From: Halostagnicola sp. A-GB9-2
Lineage (GTDB): Archaea; Halobacteriota; Halobacteria; Halobacteriales; Natrialbaceae
Reading direction: 5' to 3'
NCBI RefSeq assembly: GCF_030068615.1
Contig: NZ_JASJOC010000001.1
Span: 558,001-622,000 of the forward strand
Length of the DNA: 64,000 nucleotides
A program made the position numbers and the translations under genes. Under the pieces are notes generated by a model. The model saw only the letters and a list, made by a program, of their open reading frames with translations, was not told the DNA's origin and searched no databases. Below are positions 1 through 7,993 of this stretch, piece by piece; position 1 is the first letter of the stretch, and each line of letters begins with the position of its first letter.

Positions 1-182
1 CGGTAGACGAAACGGTCGAAGAAAAGGTCGAAAAAACCGTCGATGAAAAGGTGGACGAAACTGTCGACGAGACGGTCGAAGAAACCGTCGAAGAAAAGGT
101 CGAGGAGAAAGTCGAAGAGATAGCGACCGAGGACGAGCCGCTGGCTGGCGACGACGACTCGGAACCGGATTCGACAAACTGA
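1..182 (+). CDS. C-terminal end of a protein with acidic tetrapeptide repeats (partial)
   Basis: Only the last 59 codons are in the window, read from base 3 and ending in TGA at 180-182. The visible part is about eleven copies of a four-residue unit of the type V-[D/E]-E-[T/K], followed by an acidic tail ending DSTN. At DNA level the repeat is a 12-base unit (gtcgaNgaNacN-like) with silent changes. The regular Val spacing suggests an extended amphipathic helix or coil. The family cannot be recognised without the N-terminus. Confidence 0.7.
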   Translation, partial: VDETVEEKVEKTVDEKVDETVDETVEETVEEKVEEKVEEIATEDEPLAGDDDSEPDSTN

Positions 183-313
183 CTCGAGCAACCGATTCGA
201 ACGAATCGAGGGGTGATTCGACCGACGTTCGTTCAACTGACTGTTGCCAACTCGTGGACGAGTCGCAGTATGCAGGCCATATTGGTTTTACCGTCGTCGG
301 CACAGAAGCGGGT

Positions 314-847
314 ATGTCAGAACTCGACCGGCGAACGATCGTCAAAGCGCTCGGAATGAGTATTCCGCTTGGCGGACTCGTGAGTTCGTCAGTCTTTGCA
401 CAGGAGGACGAGAACGGAACCCAAAGCGAGGACAACGACGACGGCGACGAGCCGGATTACGGCGACTGGTTCGACGACGTCGATAACTACGAGGAGACCG
501 AAGACGAACTCGACGAAGACGAGGTGACCGTCGAAGTGGGGACAGGTGACGACGGCTTCAAGTTCGATCCCCCCGCGATCCGAATCTCCGAAGGGACGAC
601 GGTGGTCTGGGAGTGGACCGGTGACGGCGGCCAGCACGACGTCGTCCACGACCCCGAAGCAGAGGAAGACGAAGATATCGAAGACGCGAGCGACGCTGAC
701 GAACCCGAGTTCGAAAGCGAGCTTTCGGACGAGGAAGGCCACACGTTCGAACACGAGTTCGACGGGGCGGGAACGTACCTGTACGTCTGTACCCCACACC
801 AGACTGTCGGCATGAAAGGCGCAGTCGTCGTCGACGAGTCCGAATGA
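314..847 (+). CDS. Halocyanin-type blue copper protein, Tat-exported
   Basis: This 177-residue secreted protein starts with a Tat signal (RR at residues 6-7, hydrophobic stretch to the Ala-Gln near 29-30). A very acidic linker runs to about residue 70, followed by a cupredoxin domain. The type-1 copper ligands are visible: His108 in GGQHDV, Cys159 in YVCTPH, His162 and Met167. Halocyanins are mobile one-electron carriers on the outer face of the haloarchaeal membrane. An acidic insertion at about 113-141 lies between the first ligand and the C-terminal ligand cluster. An in-frame ATG at 254 exists, but only the start at 314 places the Tat motif at the N-terminus. The gene stands alone. Confidence 0.88.
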   Translation: MSELDRRTIVKALGMSIPLGGLVSSSVFAQEDENGTQSEDNDDGDEPDYGDWFDDVDNYEETEDELDEDEVTVEVGTGDDGFKFDPPAIRISEGTTVVWEWTGDGGQHDVVHDPEAEEDEDIEDASDADEPEFESELSDEEGHTFEHEFDGAGTYLYVCTPHQTVGMKGAVVVDESE

Positions 848-880
848 ATCTCTGGTAGCGGACATCTCCTCTCGTGGCGC

Positions 881-1582
881 TCAGAGGAGTCCTCGACACG
901 CTTCGAGGGACGGAAACCAGAGCGTCTCCTCGCTCCCTTCGTCTCGAACCGCGGGATGAAAGCCGTCAGAGTCACGAACCAGCGGCGACTGGAAGTCCCG
1001 CCCGCCCATCCCGTTTACCGTCGCTCCGCGAGCGAGTCGGGTGAACGCCGGACAGACGAGCACGTCCGCTCCGTCGTACGCGCCGGGTCCGTAGAGAAAA
1101 CACGGCAGTTTCCGTCCGTCGACCGAGAGCGCCGGGTGATCGTGGCCGACGATGTACCGTTCGGCCGTCGAACTCGGCTCCTCGTGACCGTGACAGACCA
1201 CGGTCTTGCCGTCCTCGAGTCGATACTCCTCGCGAGCGGCTCCGTCGTAGACTCCCTCGAGCATCGTGTCGTGATTGCCGGGCGTGACGACGAGCGACGC
1301 GCCGAACGCGTCGATCAGCTCTCGCATCTCCTGGATAGCTGATTCGACGCCGCGTGGAACCCGATCGAACGAGTGCAAGAGATCGCCAGCGATCACGACT
1401 GTCGACGGCTCGTGTGTCTCGAGAAGCGCCTCGAGACGGGAGATGCTGTCGCCCGAATCATCGAGCGGCACCTCGACTCTCGAGGCGGCTCCTTTTCCCA
1501 GATGCAGATCGGCGGCGACGAGTGCGTCCGCCTGCGGGATGAAAACCGAACGCGAGGCGAGCGAAAACTCAGTCTCCACCAT
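881..1582 (-). CDS. Calcineurin-like metallophosphoesterase (COG1407 type)
   Basis: This 233-residue protein has the dimetal phosphoesterase motifs in order: D-x-H (ADLHLGK, about 25), GDLLH (about 66), GNHD (about 101) and the later H-x-H (CHGHE, GHDH). COG1407 proteins are often annotated as ICC-like phosphoesterases, and their substrate is not established. The start overlaps the end of the archaeosortase gene by 14 bases on the same strand, so the two are probably co-transcribed and translationally coupled. A role in archaeosortase processing is possible but is only an inference from that overlap. Confidence 0.85.
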   Translation of the reverse strand: MVETEFSLASRSVFIPQADALVAADLHLGKGAASRVEVPLDDSGDSISRLEALLETHEPSTVVIAGDLLHSFDRVPRGVESAIQEMRELIDAFGASLVVTPGNHDTMLEGVYDGAAREEYRLEDGKTVVCHGHEEPSSTAERYIVGHDHPALSVDGRKLPCFLYGPGAYDGADVLVCPAFTRLARGATVNGMGGRDFQSPLVRDSDGFHPAVRDEGSEETLWFPSLEACRGLL

Positions 1583-2612
1583 CGGTCGTCTTGTCCACGT
1601 TGACTGCCTCCTCGAGATCGTATTCGTTCCCCGAGAGGATAAAGAGTACCTCCTCTAAGGGCTCGAGGATCTCGGGGAGGATCTTGATGAGGAGGTAGGT
1701 GATCCCCAAGAGTGCGATCACCGATCCAACCTGGGAGATGTAGTTGTGGGCGACGAGGTAGGAGACGCGATTGGCCTCCGCACCCAGATAGGTCGTCATG
1801 ATGTGGACGATCGTCTCCTGCTGGAACCAGCCCCACGGCGATGCGAGGCCGATGAAGACGTTCCGGACGAGGTTGAGGAACCAGATGACGCCGATCGCGA
1901 TGGCGAACGCGACCGCTTTCCGTTTGAGCGGCGCTTTCACGGCGGCGATGAGACCGCCGAAGATGGCCATACTGCCGAGTCCGGTACAGGCCATGACGAT
2001 GTAGGTCGTCCGACCCGTGACGGTTTCCTCGGAGTCGAAGTCGAACCGACTCTCGTACCCGTTGCTCCCTTCGACGATTCCCGGACTGTGACCGAGCAGT
2101 TCCATGCCGTAGTGGGTCTGGGCCGCGGTCGTCTCGATCAACCATGTGCGGACAAACGGGATCGTCTCTGCGGGCAGATAGATCAGCCCCATGATCGCAA
2201 CCGCCTTCGAGAGCAACAGCAACGACTCTCGACCGCCGACGAGCAGATACGCCGTATACGCACACAGCGGGAGCGCAACGAGCGCGAGTATGCTCTGGAG
2301 TGGGCTCTGGATTTCATAATAGTAGTGTGGCGTCATTAACAGCCAGAAGAACCCGAACAACACCCACGCCGTCGCGGCGACGTGGCGAGCGGGGTCGATC
2401 GCGCCGCGCCACTGGAGGACGAAGGCCAGGACGAAAATCCCGATCGACGCCCATGCGAGCAGATCCACGAGTGCGATCGAGCCGATGATCGTCACCCGCG
2501 TCAATTCCGTAATTGCCGGAGTCATCGTCGCCGGGTTCGCGGCCTCGAGGCCGGCGCTCGAGTCGAACGCACCGGCCGCCGAAATACCAGTCGCCGCGGG
2601 GAGAGACGACAT
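1569..2612 (-). CDS. artA: Archaeosortase A
   Basis: This 347-residue polytopic membrane cysteine peptidase/transferase has about eight hydrophobic segments. The exosortase/archaeosortase signatures are present: catalytic Cys209 in MACTGLGSM, Arg250 in NLVRNVFIG, and the conserved Arg282/His289 region. In Haloferax, ArtA removes the C-terminal PGF-CTERM helix of surface proteins such as the S-layer glycoprotein and allows lipid attachment. No PGF-CTERM substrate is encoded in this window, so it acts on proteins from elsewhere. I chose ATG at 2612; a GTG two codons upstream (2618) and ATG at residue 31 are alternatives. The 3' end overlaps the metallophosphoesterase gene. Confidence 0.92.
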   Translation of the reverse strand: MSSLPAATGISAAGAFDSSAGLEAANPATMTPAITELTRVTIIGSIALVDLLAWASIGIFVLAFVLQWRGAIDPARHVAATAWVLFGFFWLLMTPHYYYEIQSPLQSILALVALPLCAYTAYLLVGGRESLLLLSKAVAIMGLIYLPAETIPFVRTWLIETTAAQTHYGMELLGHSPGIVEGSNGYESRFDFDSEETVTGRTTYIVMACTGLGSMAIFGGLIAAVKAPLKRKAVAFAIAIGVIWFLNLVRNVFIGLASPWGWFQQETIVHIMTTYLGAEANRVSYLVAHNYISQVGSVIALLGITYLLIKILPEILEPLEEVLFILSGNEYDLEEAVNVDKTTDGGD

Positions 2613-2796
2613 ATTCACGTCGAAGTGACGGACTCTCGCGCTATCAACTTGACGAAAGGGGAGGCGTCGGGGCTCGGTTCTCCATTTCGGACCCGCTTGA
2701 GGTCCTCTCGATCGGCGGAGTCAATCGACTGGTCGGCAGATTCCGGGAGCGAAAGGCGACACGGTGATTTATGCCCGTTGTATGACAATGTCTGGT

Positions 2797-3579
2797 ATGG
2801 TCCGTCCAACCTACGACTACGGCGATTCGACGGTCGTCATCACGGGAGCCAGTTCGGGAATCGGGCGCGAAATCGCCCGTCGGTTCGGTTCGTGTGGCGC
2901 GACCGTCCTCAACGGCGACCTCGAGCGCGACCCGAAGGACGCCGACATCCCGACGGACGAACTGCTCGAGGACGGCCCCGGAACCGGCGTCTACGTCGAG
3001 ACCGACGTGACCGAACGCGAGTCGCTCGAGTCGCTCGTCGAGGCGGCCCGCGAGTACGGCGGCATCGACGTGATGATCAACAACGCCGGACTCCAGATCC
3101 CGAAATCGATGGCCGACGTGACTCCCGAGGAGTTCGATCGCATCCACGCCGTCAACTCAAAGGGCGCGTTTTTCGGCACGCAGATCGCCGCAGAAGAGAT
3201 GCTCGAACGGGACGATCCCGGCGCGATCATCAACACGGCCTCGATCAGTTCGAATCACGCTCAGTTCGAACAGGTTCCATACGATTCGTCCAAAGGCTCG
3301 GTTCGAATGATTACTCGAGGAGCCGCCCTCGAGTACGCTGAGGACGGAATCAGGGTCAACGGCGTCGCGCCGGGCCAGATCGCGACCGAGTTCACCGACG
3401 GCTGGGCCGAACAGGCTCGAGAGAAGGTCGAAAACGACGAGTTGCTCAAACCGGTCCCGCTGGGTCGCGCCGGCACGCCCGAGGACGTTGCGGGAGCCTA
3501 TCTCTTCCTCGCGAGCGACGACGCCGCCTACGTCGTGGGCGAACTGCTCCACGTCGACGGCGGCTGGCAGACCTGCTGA
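2797..3579 (+). CDS. Short-chain dehydrogenase/reductase (glucose dehydrogenase/FabG-like)
   Basis: This is a classical SDR of about 260 residues: the Rossmann glycine motif TGASSGIG, the structural NNAG, the catalytic Ser in ASISS, YDSSK with the Tyr-x3-Lys pair, and a C-terminal VDGGW. It is probably NAD(P)-dependent and cytoplasmic; the substrate cannot be deduced. The start is uncertain: in-frame GTG 2764 and ATG 2782, 2788 and 2797 exist. A TTTAT box near 2768-2772 fits a leaderless transcript beginning around 2790-2797, so I use 2797. It is monocistronic and divergent from artA. Confidence 0.85.
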   Translation: MVRPTYDYGDSTVVITGASSGIGREIARRFGSCGATVLNGDLERDPKDADIPTDELLEDGPGTGVYVETDVTERESLESLVEAAREYGGIDVMINNAGLQIPKSMADVTPEEFDRIHAVNSKGAFFGTQIAAEEMLERDDPGAIINTASISSNHAQFEQVPYDSSKGSVRMITRGAALEYAEDGIRVNGVAPGQIATEFTDGWAEQAREKVENDELLKPVPLGRAGTPEDVAGAYLFLASDDAAYVVGELLHVDGGWQTC

Positions 3580-3620
3580 CCGGTCTCGGCGATATAGTTA
3601 ATCGACCGGAGCAATCCCAC

Positions 3621-4121
3621 TCAGTCCAACCGCTCACTGGTTTCTGCGTGTTCTTTCGAGAGCGAGACGTACCGTTCGGCGGTCTCTGCGAGCCTCGAGC
3701 CCTCGATTTCGGTTTTGGGCTCGGCGGGGGCTCCCGCAACGAGCGTCGACGGCGAGACGTCAGTCCCTTCCGTCACGACGCTTCCCGCCGCCACGACGGC
3801 CTTCTCGCCGATGTGTGAACCGTCGAGAACAACCGCGTTCATCCCGACGAGCGCGCGTTCGGCGACCGTCGCGTTGTGGACGATCGCGCTATGTCCGATC
3901 GTCGAGTAGGGCTCGAGTTCGGCGTCTTCGTGGAGGACGGCGTTGTCCTGGACGTTCGCACCTTCGCCGACCACGATCGTCCCGTGATCGCCGCGCAGGG
4001 TCGTGTTCGGCCAGACGCTGGCGTCCGCTTCGATCACGACGTCGCCGATGACGACCGCGGCGTCGTCCACGTAGGCCGAGTCTGCGATCCGGGGCTCCGT
4101 CCCGTCGAACGAGCGTATCAT
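3621..4121 (-). CDS. Gamma-carbonic-anhydrase-like hexapeptide-repeat protein
   Basis: The protein has 166 residues built of left-handed beta-helix hexapeptide repeats ([IV]-G-x4 type). It is preceded by the typical gamma-class N-terminus with TLRGD, and the ligand-type histidines are seen in VLHED, IGHSA and IVHNA. Such proteins are trimers that bind a metal between subunits. Some are carbonic anhydrases and many have unknown activity. The open frame extends upstream, but only the ATG at 4121 gives the family-type start (MIRSFDG). It lies 3' of the DUF3006 gene on the same strand with a gap of about 90 bases. Confidence 0.83.
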   Translation of the reverse strand: MIRSFDGTEPRIADSAYVDDAAVVIGDVVIEADASVWPNTTLRGDHGTIVVGEGANVQDNAVLHEDAELEPYSTIGHSAIVHNATVAERALVGMNAVVLDGSHIGEKAVVAAGSVVTEGTDVSPSTLVAGAPAEPKTEIEGSRLAETAERYVSLSKEHAETSERLD

Positions 4122-4209
4122 ACGTAGGGCTGTCTCGAGAACGGGCTTGAAACTGCCCATTCCTGTTGTGTCAGTTGCGGATTTCGGCAGGCGAATTCCG
4201 CCCGCCCTG

Positions 4210-4482
4210 CTACTCGTCCGAAAGTCGTTCGGAGAGGTCGTCGAATCGATTCTGGGCTTGCTCGCGGCGCTCCCGTTCGTCTTCGGCTTTGTAGGCTGTC
4301 TCGAGGATCGAATCCTCACTCACGTCGACTTCGAAGACAGCACCCTCGTGTCGGCCGTTGGCGGGAAGCTCCTCGATCGGAACAGTTCGTTCCTCGGTTA
4401 CGGATCCGTCTTCCTCGAGCAGGAGCACCGCCGTTTTCCCGTCGACGATCCGGTCGAGGACGGCCGTGTATTTGGACGACAT
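4210..4482 (-). CDS. DUF3006 domain protein
   Basis: This small acidic protein of 90 residues has a beta-rich core (about 1-50) and a charged helical tail rich in Glu and Arg. The N-terminal pattern (tAVLDRIVDGKTAVLLLEE) is that of DUF3006, a family of unknown function that is commonly encoded beside ComEC/Rec2-like beta-lactamase-fold proteins. Here it follows exactly such a gene. The ATG overlaps the upstream stop codon by one base (TAATG), so translation is coupled. Confidence 0.8.
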   Translation of the reverse strand: MSSKYTAVLDRIVDGKTAVLLLEEDGSVTEERTVPIEELPANGRHEGAVFEVDVSEDSILETAYKAEDERERREQAQNRFDDLSERLSDE

Positions 4483-5594
4483 TAGCTGAGTGCAACACCT
4501 CCGGTGGTATCAATCGGGGTGTCTGCGTCTCGGATAACGTTTGCGGCGTCGTCCTCGTTACCAGCCTGGTCGTTCGATTTCTTCTCGAGCAGATCCTCGG
4601 GGTCGCTCGAGCCCTCGTGCTCGGTCGAAACGGCGCTCGATTCGCCGTCGGTCGTCACGACCACGTCGCCATGGACGGCGGTCCAGTAGGTTTCGATATC
4701 GCGCTCGCCGAACTCCTCGAGCACCTCGTCGTTCGGGTGGTCGTACTGTGACTCTGCCGCGCTCGAGATGACCGCGATTTCGGGTGTCGACGCGTCGAGT
4801 TTCGGAGCGGTCGAAGAGGTCGACGAACCGTGGTGACCCGCCTGATAGACGTCGCTCTCGAGGTGGTCACCCCACTCTTCGGCCATTCGCTCTTCGGCGT
4901 CTTCCTCGGCATCGCCCGTCGTGAGATACGAGAACTCGCCGAATTCGATCGAGAGAGCGACGCTGTTGTAGTGGAGGTCGGCCCCCGAGTCTCCCTCGGG
5001 CGGGTTCAGGACCGAGGCCTCGAGCCCCTCGTCATCGACCGGGAGCTCGTCCCCTTCCGCGACCTCGAACAGTTGCACATCGTGTTCCTCGATCGCGTCA
5101 AGGTAGTTGTCGTAGGTCTGGCTCGTGTGCGCGACGCCGGAATCGTAGGCCGCACCGACGCCGTCGCCCTCGTCCTCGAAGTGTTCGATAACCGCCGCGT
5201 GGCCGCCGATGTGGTCGGCGTGGCCGTGGGTCGCAACCAGATGATCGACGCGATAGACGCCGCGGTCCTCGAGATACTCGATAACGTCGGATCCGTCGCT
5301 CTGCCAGTCGCCGGTATCGATCAGGATCGTCTCGTCGTCGGGCGTGATCAGGAGCGTGGCGTCAGCTTGACCGACATCGATGTGATGCAGTTCGAGCTCT
5401 CCGTCGACATCGGCCGTCGACGGCGAGATTTCGTCGTCCGTTCCCGGAATGCTGGTACAGCCGGCGAGGACGAGCATCGTCGCCACGGCCAGTACGAGTA
5501 AGACACGCTTCGAAGCCAACGTGCGTCTTGATGGGACTAGATGTCTCGGAGAGGCCACACGCCCGGAAGGCAATAGATGGCTCAGCGCACTCAT
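4482..5594 (-). CDS. ComEC/Rec2-like metallo-beta-lactamase-fold lipoprotein
   Basis: A 370-residue protein with a hydrophobic N-terminal segment (about 31-45) ending in the lipobox LAGC (Cys46), so it is probably an externally anchored lipoprotein. The mature part is a metallo-beta-lactamase fold: GQADATLL, IDTGD, the metal motif THGHADH, TTGDAEEDAE and AGHHGS. These resemble the hydrolase domain of ComEC, which degrades the non-transforming DNA strand in competent bacteria, but the ComEC membrane channel is absent. A low-complexity tail runs from about 325 to the end. The n-region before the signal is long, so the true start may lie downstream. Nuclease activity is an inference. Confidence 0.8.
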   Translation of the reverse strand: MSALSHLLPSGRVASPRHLVPSRRTLASKRVLLVLAVATMLVLAGCTSIPGTDDEISPSTADVDGELELHHIDVGQADATLLITPDDETILIDTGDWQSDGSDVIEYLEDRGVYRVDHLVATHGHADHIGGHAAVIEHFEDEGDGVGAAYDSGVAHTSQTYDNYLDAIEEHDVQLFEVAEGDELPVDDEGLEASVLNPPEGDSGADLHYNSVALSIEFGEFSYLTTGDAEEDAEERMAEEWGDHLESDVYQAGHHGSSTSSTAPKLDASTPEIAVISSAAESQYDHPNDEVLEEFGERDIETYWTAVHGDVVVTTDGESSAVSTEHEGSSDPEDLLEKKSNDQAGNEDDAANVIRDADTPIDTTGGVALS

Positions 5595-5690
5595 AAAGTG
5601 AAAAGGTAGCGTGCAAGTAAGGTCGTTGGGGAAACCAGTTCAGGCCTCGAGGTCTGCAATCGAGTACTGGTATCGATCGATCGATCGGTG

Positions 5691-5722
5691 GGTTCGATCG
5701 GCCAGTGGTTCGATCGGCCAGT
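5691..5722. repeat. Perfect 16-bp tandem duplication
   Basis: The unit GGTTCGATCGGCCAGT occurs twice without a gap (5691-5706, 5707-5722), directly after a run of GATC steps at about 5675-5688. It lies between the lipoprotein gene (starting at 5594, minus strand) and the 3' end of the OsmC gene. No function is evident. Confidence 0.8.
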
Positions 5723-5767
5723 GGGTCTCAATTAATCGGTTCTGCAGCGTCTCTAAGGCTCAGTCGA

Positions 5768-6163
5768 CTAGAATGCGCCGCCCTCGAGGCTCTTGTCGGC
5801 GTGCAACTCGCTTTTCAGCGCGTCGTGGACCTTGCAGAGTTCGTCCGCGCGCTCGAGGACGTTCTCGGCGGTTTCGTCGTCGACGTCGGCTTCGACCTGG
5901 ATGTCGAACTCGATCGACTCGAGTTTGTCGTCGTCGTTTTGCTCGCCGCTGACGTCGATTTCGATCCGTCCCATGTCGTCGACGCCACGTTGTTCTCCGC
6001 CGACGCGGAGCGCGGGGACGTAACATGAACCATACGCGGCCAGCAGGGCCTCGAGCGTGTCGGGAGCGTCCTCGCCCGTCGCGTCGATGGTCGTCTCGAA
6101 GTCCCGGGTTTCGTTCGTCGCGCTGAATCCTTCCTCGGACGTCGTGGTTACTGTTTTGGACAT
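5768..6163 (-). CDS. OsmC family protein
   Basis: The protein has 131 residues with the OsmC/Ohr fold: an N-terminal beta part, LEALLAAYGSCYVPAL carrying the first conserved cysteine (about 47), and a C-terminal C-x-V-H segment (ELCKVHDAL) carrying the second (about 110). The Cys pair of this family reduces organic hydroperoxides. With both residues present, a peroxidase role in oxidative defence is likely, though some OsmC members act otherwise. It is a single gene on the minus strand. Confidence 0.88.
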   Translation of the reverse strand: MSKTVTTTSEEGFSATNETRDFETTIDATGEDAPDTLEALLAAYGSCYVPALRVGGEQRGVDDMGRIEIDVSGEQNDDDKLESIEFDIQVEADVDDETAENVLERADELCKVHDALKSELHADKSLEGGAF

Positions 6164-6369
6164 CTCATTGGGACGGTCAACAGCCGAGCGTGTAAACGTT
6201 GCCCTCAGTAGAGAGGAGATACCCTGCTCGCGAAAACGCCGAACTTCGGCCGCGTCGGACCCGACTCACTGTCGCACTGGGAGCGGTTCGTCGCCCGAGA
6301 GGCGGCGCTCGAGAACGGGTTGTCGGTCGAGAACGGGTTGTACGACTGGTCTGGCGGACGACCGAACTG

Positions 6370-7098
6370 TCACCCGCTCAGTTCGAACGGCTCGTCGGCC
6401 TCGAGCGCGTGAACCTCGGCGTCGCTTCCGGTCGCCGCCACTTCGCTCGCGAACTCCTCGGGATCCTGTTCGATCGGCGGGAACGTGTCGTAGTGCTGTG
6501 GGAACGCGTGATCGACGTCGAGCCAGTCAACCGCGATGGCGGCCTGCCACGGCCCCATTGTGAAGTGGTCCCCGATCGGGACGGCGACGGCGTCGGGCTC
6601 TAAGTGCGGGCCGATCACGTCGCGCATCTCGCTCATGAGTCCGGTATCGCCGGTGTGGTAGAACGTCGTCGACTCCTCGTCGCTGACTTGCGTCGGCTTC
6701 GTATCGGAGATGATGAAGCCGCCGGGCATTCCGACGTCGTACTCGTAGTCGGTCATCACGCCGTTCGTGTGGTCCGCTCGGTGCATCGTCACGTAGGCGT
6801 CACCGCATTCGACGGTTCCCCCGATATTCATCCCCATGCCGCCGACGGCGTCCTCGTACCCGAATTCGTCCTCGGCGTAGGACACTAACTCTGGGGTCGC
6901 CACGAGCGTCGCGTCCGAGAACGCTCCCGCGTGGGCGATGTGGTCTGCGTGCCCGTGTGTCAACAGGACGTAATCCGGCGTCTCGATGTCGGACGGCTCG
7001 AGGCCGGTCTTCGGATTGTCGAAAAACGGGTCGATTAACAGCTCCGTCTCCCCAACGGTGACGTGCCACGTCGAGTGACCGTGCCAGGTGACTTCCAT
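6370..7098 (-). CDS. UPF0173-type metal-dependent hydrolase, beta-lactamase fold
   Basis: This 242-residue cytoplasmic protein shows the UPF0173 pattern: WHGHSTWHV at the N-terminus, [17 protein letters not shown] (metal ligands), MHRADHTNG, and [13 protein letters not shown] near the end. The family is annotated as a metal-dependent hydrolase without a defined substrate. The start was set at ATG 7098, which gives the conserved MEVTWHGHS beginning. An upstream in-frame start at 7155 would add a segment without family similarity. Confidence 0.88.
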   Translation of the reverse strand: MEVTWHGHSTWHVTVGETELLIDPFFDNPKTGLEPSDIETPDYVLLTHGHADHIAHAGAFSDATLVATPELVSYAEDEFGYEDAVGGMGMNIGGTVECGDAYVTMHRADHTNGVMTDYEYDVGMPGGFIISDTKPTQVSDEESTTFYHTGDTGLMSEMRDVIGPHLEPDAVAVPIGDHFTMGPWQAAIAVDWLDVDHAFPQHYDTFPPIEQDPEEFASEVAATGSDAEVHALEADEPFELSG

Positions 7099-7307
7099 AG
7101 CGTTCGGGCTATTGTCTGACGATAACTTAAGTTTGGAGGAGAGCGGAGCTGTCATAGGGTCGTTCGTATCTATTTCAGCCAGCCTGAGCAGAGAACGAGG
7201 TTCGGGGGACGAAACCGGCGACGGAGTATCTACGCCGGGAGAGAATTACGAACGACCCTCTCAATCCGTATGCGTGTCGTTTTTTATCCGGCGCTCGTAG
7301 CACGACC

Positions 7308-7571
7308 ATGCTCACGCTGAATCTCGAGGAGTTCATGGTAGAGTTGAACGAGGGATCGATCAAGAACGTCGGCGCGGCCAACAAGTCCGCGACCGTCAAA
7401 CTGTTCGAAGTCGAGTCCGCCGAAGCCCGAGAGTTCGGCGACAAACGCGTCAAGCTCGTCCTCGAGGACGACGACGGAAACGAGGTGCAGGTGTCGCTGT
7501 TTCCCGAACAGATTCGAGAGATCGTCAGCGACGTCGAGGAACTCGAGGAGAACTCGCCGGTCTTCGAGTGA
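7308..7571 (+). CDS. Small acidic protein of unknown function
   Basis: I do not recognise this 87-residue protein. It looks like one compact alpha/beta domain, with the hydrophobic segment VKLVLEDDDGNEVQVSLF in the middle and an acidic C-terminus. Codon use matches neighbouring genes and the ATG is well placed behind a TTTTTTAT box near 7280, so it is probably real. A MITE-like repeat begins two bases after its stop codon. Confidence 0.6.
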   Translation: MLTLNLEEFMVELNEGSIKNVGAANKSATVKLFEVESAEAREFGDKRVKLVLEDDDGNEVQVSLFPEQIREIVSDVEELEENSPVFE

Positions 7572-7572
7572 G

Positions 7573-7706
7573 ACGGTCTGCTGTAACGATTTACCGGTGG
7601 TGAGTCGAACCGTGTGAGACGAGCCTCGGTGGAGGAGCGAAGCGAGTCAACCGTTGCAACCGCGATCGGCCTGCGGTTGCACCGGCAATGACTTACAGCA
7701 GTCCGT
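7573..7706. mobile_element. MITE-like palindromic element, about 134 bp
   Basis: The two ends form an imperfect inverted repeat: ACGGTCTGCTGTAA at 7573 matches the reverse complement of TTACAGCAGTCCGT ending at 7706, and 20 of 26 terminal bases are complementary. The inside is non-coding with further short complementary stretches around a GC-rich middle. Size, ends and intergenic position fit a non-autonomous miniature element. No transposase is nearby and no clear target duplication is seen. From 7707 to 7993 I see no gene, only the promoter region of the next one. Confidence 0.55.
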
Positions 7707-7993
7707 ATGGGTCGCTCGGGAAGCTGTCTTGTCGAGCGGCTGTCGTCGAAACGCGAACGATAACCGCTCGTCTTTTCCGAAAAATCAGATGTCGATACTG
7801 TCGTCAATTGCCGACCGTCTAGTCCAGCCATCCGTTTGAAGCGCCGATACGAAGGGACGGCATCGAAATCGGATATTCGGCTTAGAGGCGCCTAAACACC
7901 CACATTCTGGATATACTCGTGGAAATCGCTTCGACGACTCCCGCGGACGCATTTCGACAACAGTTTTAGGCCGAACCTGCTTGTTGCGAGTAG

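Noticed and set aside
7654-7839. 61-codon frame across the MITE-like element
   Set aside because: It starts inside the repeat and has no codon bias or known domain.
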